Of a stretch of DNA of 64,000 bases, positions 57,501 to 64,000 are shown in pieces. The stretch is taken from the NCBI GenBank assembly GCA_019009955.1, contig CM032230.1, forward strand, positions 125,961,001 through 126,025,000, written 5' to 3'. Numbering within the stretch: the stretch's first letter is position 1; each line of letters opens with the position of its first letter. This DNA comes from Riptortus pedestris. Taxonomy: Eukaryota; Arthropoda; Insecta; Hemiptera; Alydidae. The translations under genes were made by a program, and so were the position numbers. The notes under the pieces were generated by a model. That model was not told the DNA's origin. It did not search any database and saw nothing but the letters and a program-made list of their open reading frames with translations.

Positions 57501-57726
57501 AATGAAAAATCTGATTACTTGAAGTTCACTGAAATACCATTGATATTTCTGTATTGTTGCTAGTTGTCTATATTTCAATATCCATGTCCTTAAAATCCTC
57601 ACATTTATGCTACCAACATTATCCGTTACTTATTTTACATACTTTCCACAACTATAATTCTGAATTTGAATATTTATAGTTTTCTCTTAATACATGCATA
57701 TTTTTTTTTGTTTCTTTCCATTTCAG

Positions 57727-57833
57727 GAATGGCCCACAAAGTGTGCACCGAAAATGGGACATGGTTCAAGCACCCGGACAGTGGATTGGTGTGGTCAAAC
57801 TACACAACATGCGTCAATATGGATGATCTAACG
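57727..57833 (+). CDS. Dh31-R: Calcitonin/DH31-type receptor, extracellular-domain exon C (Cys5-Cys6)
   Basis: A 107-base exon preceded by a T-rich tract and CAG, followed by the donor GTTAGT at 57834. Its first two bases complete an Arg codon begun at 46222. It encodes RMAHKVCTENGTWFKHPDSG and then LVWSNYTTCVNMDDLT, with cysteines 5 and 6, the NGTWF.HP and W.NYT.C motifs of calcitonin-type receptors, and two sequons (NGT, NYT). With the other exons the domain has six cysteines, which pair 1-3, 2-5 and 4-6 in this family. The exon ends in phase 0; the transmembrane exons must lie beyond it and were not seen before position 64000. The preceding intron is 11.5 kb. Confidence 0.95.
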
Positions 57834-58169
57834 GTTAGTATATATCTTAAAACTTTTACGTTTCTTTATGCCAAAAAAAATAAAACTATATCTCTTATCT
57901 CTAACAAACTGACCCGACAGACGTTGTCCTGCCTTAACTATGAATATTGTATTTGATGGGTCTAATTAATAAAAAAGAAATATTTATTCAAAAACATAGT
58001 ATATATTATTGCAATGCTTTATGATACACGATTTTCTTCCTTTTTATTTTCTGGTGTGTATAGTTATTATAGGTGAATAGTTGCATTGGCATTTCGGCGA
58101 CATACTACTGGCCATGTGAAAACATGGATTTTCAAAATTAATGCCACAAACAAGTAGTGACCCCCCCCC
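57834..58169. other. Intron sequence after receptor exon C
   Basis: No feature recognised; a C-run lies at about 58161-58169. Confidence 0.35.
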
Positions 58170-58584
58170 ACTCCCCTTAGAGTTTATTTATCGACAATGC
58201 AAATGCCAGGAAATTGTAACCGTTTAAATTCGAATGGCATGTCGTTTGGAATCAAAGAAATCCGAGGAATCAAAACGTCTTCGCACCTGCGTTGAACGAT
58301 ATATGAAGCGTGCATTCTGTCAATCGCTGACTGTTATGTCAAACGGCATAAGACTACATTAGAACAGTTGTCAAAAGCACTAAGATGGTAACATTACAAA
58401 AGTTAATAAGGTTGTTAAATTTTCTAATGTTCCGCGCAGCTTTCTTAATTTTACCTTTCGTAAGATCTTCCTCCTGACAATAACAAACACAAAAAAAAAA
58501 AAAAGAATTAGCAAAATTCGTCCAGCCGTTCACTCGTGACGCCGTGACCAAGGGGAACAGGGGTTAGTTTTTATGTAAAGAGAT
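58170..58584 (-). mobile_element. Possible Helitron 5' end fragment
   Basis: The minus strand begins ATCTCTTTACATAAAAACTA and continues with GTGAACGGCTGGACGAATTT, resembling 5' ends of insect Helitrons. No 3' terminus found; a different family from 6987-7973. Confidence 0.45.
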
Positions 58585-58604
58585 TTAGACAAGAGTTCTA
58601 TGAC

Positions 58605-59545
58605 ATTTTTACAGATTTCCTCCAAGTTCCATCAACCCTACCGAGATGACAAAAATCAGGCCCATTTTAAACTATGAGTGTGTGTGCAAAACTAAAGATT
58701 AAACTATAAGGATCAATAAAAAAGCCTTGTTCTCTACTAGTGTTTTTAATTTTATGCAATGTGTGCAAGAGTCAGCGCTCCCAGTGTCAGCTTCTCAGTG
58801 TAGCCTGGATAGCAACATGCACTTTGCATAAAATTAAAAACAATAGTAGAGAACATGGTTTTTTTATTGATCCCTATCATATGGTTCCTCTACCATCCAG
58901 CATATTCCAGACAAAGATTAAACTGGTTAACAACGGCGAAAATCGGACCAGTGAGAGGGGGTTTAGAGGAGAGGGGTATCGAATATTTGAAATATCTCCA
59001 TTATTATAAATCGGATAGAAAATTATATAAAATAAATTTTATTTCAAATGTAGATTATGTTACCATATACATTTTTTCTCTATTTTGAATATTAATAGAG
59101 ATATTCCCATGTTTTTAATTTTGAGACATCAATAAACCCCTACTCCTACTAATGACATATTAACAGTAAGCTTTTATACCATGAACCACTTAATGCACAT
59201 ATTAAATAAAAAATATTTTTTCGACGGTGTTTTATTATTTGGGATACTTACAAATTGATGAGGAAGCCAAGAATTAAGATGTTTTGTCCTTTAGACGAAT
59301 ATGTTTATTTGATCTACACCATACTCGATAATTAACCGTTTCAGTCAATACCAATAATCATATTTTATAAAGGGGGTTTAGAGGGGGAGGGTGGGCTCGA
59401 AAACCCAAAATATGTCCATTATTATTATTCGGATCGTAATATTAGAATGTATGGAGAGATGACATTACTACAACTATAGCGTACTAGAGTGACATTTCAG
59501 GTCTTGGGAAATCTGCTTAGTTTACGCAGGCCCTGCGTAACAGAC
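58605..59545 (+). mobile_element. TA-core repeat(s), interrupted
   Basis: Starts near ACAGATTTCCTCC with arm GAGATGACAAAAATCAGGCC and is interrupted at 58706-58912 by the ~205-bp element. It continues with GGCGAAAATCGGACCAGTGA and the long-subfamily block (AATAAACCCCTACTCCTACT). From ~59310 a second diverged segment leads to the end GCAGGCCCTGCGTAACAGAC, so two copies may be fused. Confidence 0.65.
58706..58912 (-). mobile_element. ~205-bp element with internal inverted repeat, copy 2
   Basis: Opposite-strand relative of 26266-26469. Inverted arms of ~55 bp at 58710-58766 and 58819-58873. Flanked by AAAGATTAAACT at 58694-58705 and 58913-58924, a 12-bp duplication of TA-core sequence that occurs once in other copies. 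Confidence 0.85.
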
Positions 59546-60592
59546 TTTTCTTGTTTATCATCATTGTATTAAACTGAAATACAACGTTTAACATGAAAAC
59601 AAATTCTGCAGATGATCTTAGGACTTGTATGTGCCCCTTCAGAGAGCTCATGTATGCTAAGTGATGGTAAGGTAAGATGAGAGAGCTTGTTGGCATATTC
59701 TAATGCGCTGTGTAGGCAATTTACCATATTTAAATTTTCGCCAAAATGTACTTTCCTTCGGGCGCTTTCCCGACTTCATCGATTCAGCTGCTAGCGGAGA
59801 AGCTAATTTTCCATTTGAGAGCTCACACCAGAAGGTCGACGAACCTAAATATTGCTCCCGTGTCATAAAATGTTTGCTTGAGAACGTTAAGAAATTGTAT
59901 AGGCAATGTGATGGCAAAACCCCAATCCACTTGCTTTTGTATCAATCCGCGTTCGATTCCTAATTGCAAGGGACATAGACTAACGTCAGACACAAGTCTC
60001 TTTCTCCCATAAATGTTCGTGCATGTATCATTATCCTTGTTTTTGTTGGCAGGCTGTGAGGTTCTAATAGAAGCAAAAGTTAGGTATACTGCAAATGTTC
60101 ATGAAAGCATGACTCAAGAAAGATAAATAAGATCTAAGTACAGATATTGCCCTCCCGTGTCTAAATTCTCACTTAAAAGATGTCAGCGGGGTAAAACTGT
60201 AATTTGTAGTCTACATACTCATACCGGCTAATGCCAATCATTGGTCGGCTATTGTAGGCTACAGACTACCGATGGATGGCTGTCTAACAACTCTGTAGTA
60301 ATTTTCGCCACATATGCTATTATTGGTGTGAATAGAATTTTACTTATGATCCCTTTATTGATGGATGGACTGATGCAGAAGGCAACGGGAAACCTCTGTA
60401 TGTCCTTATTCCCTTGTTCGATCCCGTGAAAATCAGATTTACCTGCACACGAGATTAATTAACTCACGTGGTCTATAGATATTTGGTGTGGGTAATGTGT
60501 AGAATAATAAGAGAGAAGTGAACAAAACAATTTAATAAGTGTATCAACAATTTACAATGTTTTTGGGGCAGTTTCGCACGAGACACTGAATG
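59546..60592. other. Sequence with a repeated-motif open frame
   Basis: The minus frame 59917-59657 encodes two similar blocks, STFWCELSNGKLASP and STFWRKFKYGKLPTQ, about 31 residues apart. No family recognised. The rest is unrepeated. Confidence 0.35.
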
Positions 60593-60778
60593 TTTTTTTT
60601 TTATTATTATTATTTATTTATTAAAGTCCACTTTTTGAAACTTAGGCTAATCGGGACGGGTTATCTACATGTTACCACCCTTTTCTAGCCAGGGTGAGAT
60701 TTTAAGACGTTATTTAATGAATTTCGTCACTAAATAATTTCCTTTGCCCAGGCGAGAATCGAACTCGCCACTCGAACC
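60593..60778 (-). mobile_element. tRNA-derived SINE, 5'-truncated
   Basis: Tail (TTATTATTATTATTTATTTA) at the left, body CTAGCCAGGGTGAGATTTTA, B-box-like GGCGAGAATCGAACTCGCC at the right; the tRNA-like head is missing. Confidence 0.8.
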
Positions 60779-61109
60779 TTGCGCAGAGGCAATAATAACC
60801 AATGAAGGTCTACTGAGGTGCGATTAATGCTAGTTGACTGTTCTTTTTTCATTCTTCTAACCTCGATAAACAGGTTATGCCCCCAGTGTTGCCACTTGCC
60901 TGCACTCGCTCCCGAACCACAATTTAATTTTAAAGCAGGGGGGCCCCAGTTGACAGCTAGACACAAGTTTATATAACTGTTACAGATACAACAACACATA
61001 TAGTGGATGATTAACTAAGGGGTTGAAGTCAACACAGGTTTAAGCAGATTTGAATGTCAGAAAAAATCAGACAGATTGAGCAGACAGCCGATCTCTTCAC
61101 AATGAGTAT
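60779..61109. other. Unrepeated sequence
   Basis: No feature recognised. Confidence 0.35.
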
Positions 61110-61210
61110 ATATAGAATGGACCTCATTTTCGTCATCTTCTCGATAGGACTGATGTAAATATGAGGAAAACACGTTAACAGCTGATTTCCCTTAAAGGAA
61201 ATCTGCTTAA
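61110..61210 (-). mobile_element. TA-core repeat, palindromic end
   Basis: AGAATGGACCTCATTTTCGT arm to the palindrome GATTTCCCTTAAAGGAAATC. Confidence 0.7.
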
Positions 61211-61731
61211 AATATTAGAATTATGTTCGCCTGAGACTATTATAAACAAAGGGATATACTAATTATTTTGGATTGCTAAGGAAACAATTATGCACAATAT
61301 ATAGCACTTGTGTGTTGCTATAGAGACCCCTGCCTGGTTCTGGTTAATACGTTGGGGTGTAAGGGATGTGTTAATAGGAAGTTAAGTGAAATGAATGGTG
61401 TCTGCAGTTAATAGTCTCTCCGATTGCTTCTGATTACGGACTTCTGTCATGGCTCCTAAGCTATCATTTCACTCTCTAAGCCTGTTTTGCTGTCATTTCA
61501 CCCTCCTTACAGCTGTTCAGGTGCCAAGTATTAGCAAACTCGTCTATTGTACCGCATAATTAGTTGATTTCCCTCAAGGGACTATTTGTGTTTAAGATTT
61601 AATGATAAATACGTGTGTCAGTGGCAGGTAGTAATCTGAACACTCAAGACAGAATTTTCTCCAATTAATGAAATAAGTTAAACGGTTTTATTAAAAAAAA
61701 AAATAAAAAAAAATTAAATAAATAAATAAAA
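61211..61731. other. Unrepeated, partly GC-balanced sequence
   Basis: 61310-61560 has more GC and a short internal duplication (TATCATTTCACTCTC / TGTCATTTCACCCTC). No coding frame recognised. Confidence 0.4.
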
Positions 61732-62520
61732 AATAGTCCATCACATTTAGGCTGTATAAACTAAGCAGATTTACCACGTAATGGTTTACATTAGATAAAT
61801 CTACATATCATCGTGAATATTATGTGAATTAATATAAACGGTAATAAGAAATCTTTCAGTCGTTTACAAGTTAATTATCTACAACGGAAAGCGTCGGAAT
61901 CGTAAACAGACCAACATCATGGAGCTGAATAAATGGATAGGAATATTCAAGACAGGAAAAAGAAAAAAAATACTGATATATATTTGCATATAGCAAATAA
62001 ATTTTATTGAAAACTATTTACTATAGCCAGTGTTGTAATTTATAATGAATCAGAGTAATTATTATATCAATCACTCAAATTTTAGTAATCCAAGTACTAA
62101 AGAGGGAGGGAGGGATCAACAGAACGTATTTGCATATATCTCACAAAGTAAAAGTTTACTGAAAACAATATTTAGTATTTAACTTTGGAATGAACTGGAT
62201 CCTGATATATAAGTTTAAGATGAGATAAGTCATTTTGGAGTTTACTGAAGACTATATACTAAAAAATGTCCGTTGTGATATTGGAGATACAGGCAACGTT
62301 AATAGGCAATTAAATTTGCAACAAGATTGGTTGCATTCAATTTTTCTATCATTCTCATTATAACGAGATTGTTTGAGTTTTCGACTCCCCTCCCCCCCCC
62401 CTAGAGGAGAGGTCCTAGTCCTGCTTCAGCTATTAGTGAACTTGATCTTTAGTTTTACATAAAAGGTCTAAATTCGACTTAGGTAACGGTGGAAAAAAAA
62501 AATTGTGACCACCTAGAGCC
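61732..62520 (-). mobile_element. TA-core repeat, long subfamily, hairpin part
   Basis: Decayed hairpin end (GTCCATCACATTTAGGCTGT) with AAACTAAGCAGATTTACCAC, the long body shared with 1151-1905 and 8677-9260, and GTGACCACCTAGAGCCCA at the end. TA tract and palindromic end are absent. Confidence 0.6.
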
Positions 62521-63535
62521 CACACCGATTACCCATGTTGAAACAAATATGAAATCTGGCATGTTTTGCAGCAGCCATCTTAGGTTTGAAGTTTCCACAA
62601 CTCATTCCCTTTCATCCCCCCCCCCCAACCCATATTCAGAGAGTTGTGAAGAAAAAAATATGTAATCCACCATTTCGTTGGCAGCGGAATTGGTTTTGCA
62701 TTTTTTTCATAGAGTACAGTATCCTACTAAAGCCCTTTCATTTCATACCAATGTGCCATTTGGATATACAAAGAAAGTGATTATATTAAACTGTATTGTC
62801 ATCAAAACTAAAGAGGTGTACGTCTAGGCGTTTGTCCACAATAAATCCGAAAAACTTTACCTCGAGGCTGTTAAAATGCTTCGATTAATTATTGATATCT
62901 CTTCTGAAGAGATCTTCGATCCGACTATAATATATTACGGTTCTTATCAATTCCGTTATCAATACACTCTATAGTGTGCTTTGCTTTCTCCAGGGCCGAA
63001 CAGAGCTCAACTACAATAATAGCTGGACTAGCCAGAGAGTTCATATATTGTACAATAGTATAATCTGGTTGAAGCTTGAAAGCTTGGGGCTATAAATTCC
63101 AATAATCCCCCTGATGAAACTCACTCCGCCGCTATCCTGCATATTCCTTATTCATAGAGTGAATGCTTGCTTCCATTGCAAATATATTTTATTTATTGGG
63201 TCATACGTCCAATGTATTCAATTAAGACAAATGAGGTTTTAGTAGACGTTATTTAAAATTTACCACATTTGCTAGTTGTGGGATATGAAACGCAACTAGC
63301 AAGACCTCTTATATATCTGTTTCTGTCAGCTCTAATGTTCATATAATATCGGACCAGGATTAGGGAGGGGGAGCATAGGTGGGGAGGGGGCTCGGTGTTT
63401 CAAAATAATCCTTTATTATGAGTAGGAGGAAAATATAACTGAACCAATCTTCTTAAACCACTGATGATCTACAATTGTCGTTCCATAAATTTATTTGTAA
63501 GCCATATATTAAGAGAGTTATTAGTATTTTCTTGT
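62521..63535. other. Unrepeated sequence
   Basis: No exon or repeat family recognised, apart from weak TA-core-like patches near 63340-63460. Confidence 0.35.
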
Positions 63536-63655
63536 TAGCAGATTTCCCTTAGGGGAAATCAGCTATTGAGGTTGTACTCATGACGGAATTTTCGAAGTTT
63601 TTCAAATGTCCATCGATCCTACCTAGTAGATGATGAAAATGAGGTCCGTTCAAAA

Positions 63656-63708
<53 letters not shown>

Positions 63709-64000
63709 ATATAGATCTATTTATCTATATATCTGTCTGTACTCTAGCGGTCGCAATTTTTGTTTGTTCGTTACCAAACTCAATATTTAGTCGTTTTATG
63801 TAAAAAGAAAGATCAAGATCGTTAATGGTTGAAATCGAACCAGTGGGAGGGGGGGTTTAAAGGGGAGGATTTTCTAAAATTTGAAATATTTCCGTTACTA
63901 TTCGTCGGATCGAAAAAAATTATAGAATTAATCTTATTGCAAATTAATTTTATTTTTTATAAAATTATTTTTATTTTATTTTTATTATTTTATTTATTTT
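63536..64000 (+). mobile_element. TA-core repeat, runs off window end
   Basis: Start TTAGCAGATTTCCCTTAGGG with GGAAATCAGCTATTGAGGTT, arm GATGAAAATGAGGTCCGTTC, (TA)n at 63658-63705, GAACCAGTGGGAGGGGGGG. The hairpin end lies beyond the window. Confidence 0.8.

Noticed and set aside
57666..57956. 96-codon frame extending both sides of receptor exon C
   Set aside because: Only the part between the CAG acceptor and GT donor matches the receptor family; the flanks are intron.

Overview
The window is AT-rich, intron- and transposon-dominated animal DNA, most likely from an insect or other arthropod. The evidence is a spliced exon set for a calcitonin/diuretic-hormone-31 type class B receptor with introns above 11 kb, piggyBac, Helitron, non-LTR and tRNA-SINE remnants, and about 26 long (TA)n tracts. 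No bacterial-type operon, rRNA gene, canonical tRNA or CRISPR array was seen. The species cannot be named from the sequence.

Only one cellular gene is supported: three plus-strand exons (32507-32618, 46112-46222, 57727-57833) that splice in compatible phases into the extracellular hormone-binding domain of a secretin-family GPCR. All six domain cysteines are present. Introns of 13.5 kb and 11.5 kb separate the exons. A signal-peptide exon upstream and the transmembrane exons downstream were not recognised, so most of the window is intronic or upstream of this gene.

The rest is layered mobile DNA. (1) A repeat called here the TA-core repeat has about 38 whole or partial copies. One end carries a palindrome, the middle a (TA)n tract, and the other end a matching inverted repeat followed by a terminal hairpin. 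This layout resembles Helentron-associated DINE-1-like elements. (2) At least five non-autonomous piggyBac-like elements or MITEs are flanked by TTAA and keep decayed transposase pieces; each family has its own subterminal palindrome. (3) Helitron copies lie at 7-8 kb and in tandem at 18.7-20.6 kb. (4) A tRNA-like SINE has several copies, three with target-site duplications. (5) LINE remnants include reverse transcriptase, RNase H and a repeated 3' end with a hairpin. (6) A pair of possible solo LTRs, one split by a piggyBac insertion. (7) A ~205-bp family with an internal inverted repeat is flanked by 11-12 bp duplications.

Region by region: 0-15 kb is mostly TA-core copies, including a 1.88-kb tandem duplication and a Helitron. 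15-24 kb is largely unique sequence with Helitrons, SINEs and LINE pieces. 24-31 kb holds two piggyBac elements and a split LTR-like repeat. 31-46 kb contains the first receptor exon, TA tracts and long unique intron. 46-53 kb has the second exon, two more piggyBac elements and a LINE end. 53-64 kb has further TA-core copies, the third exon and the small inverted-repeat family.
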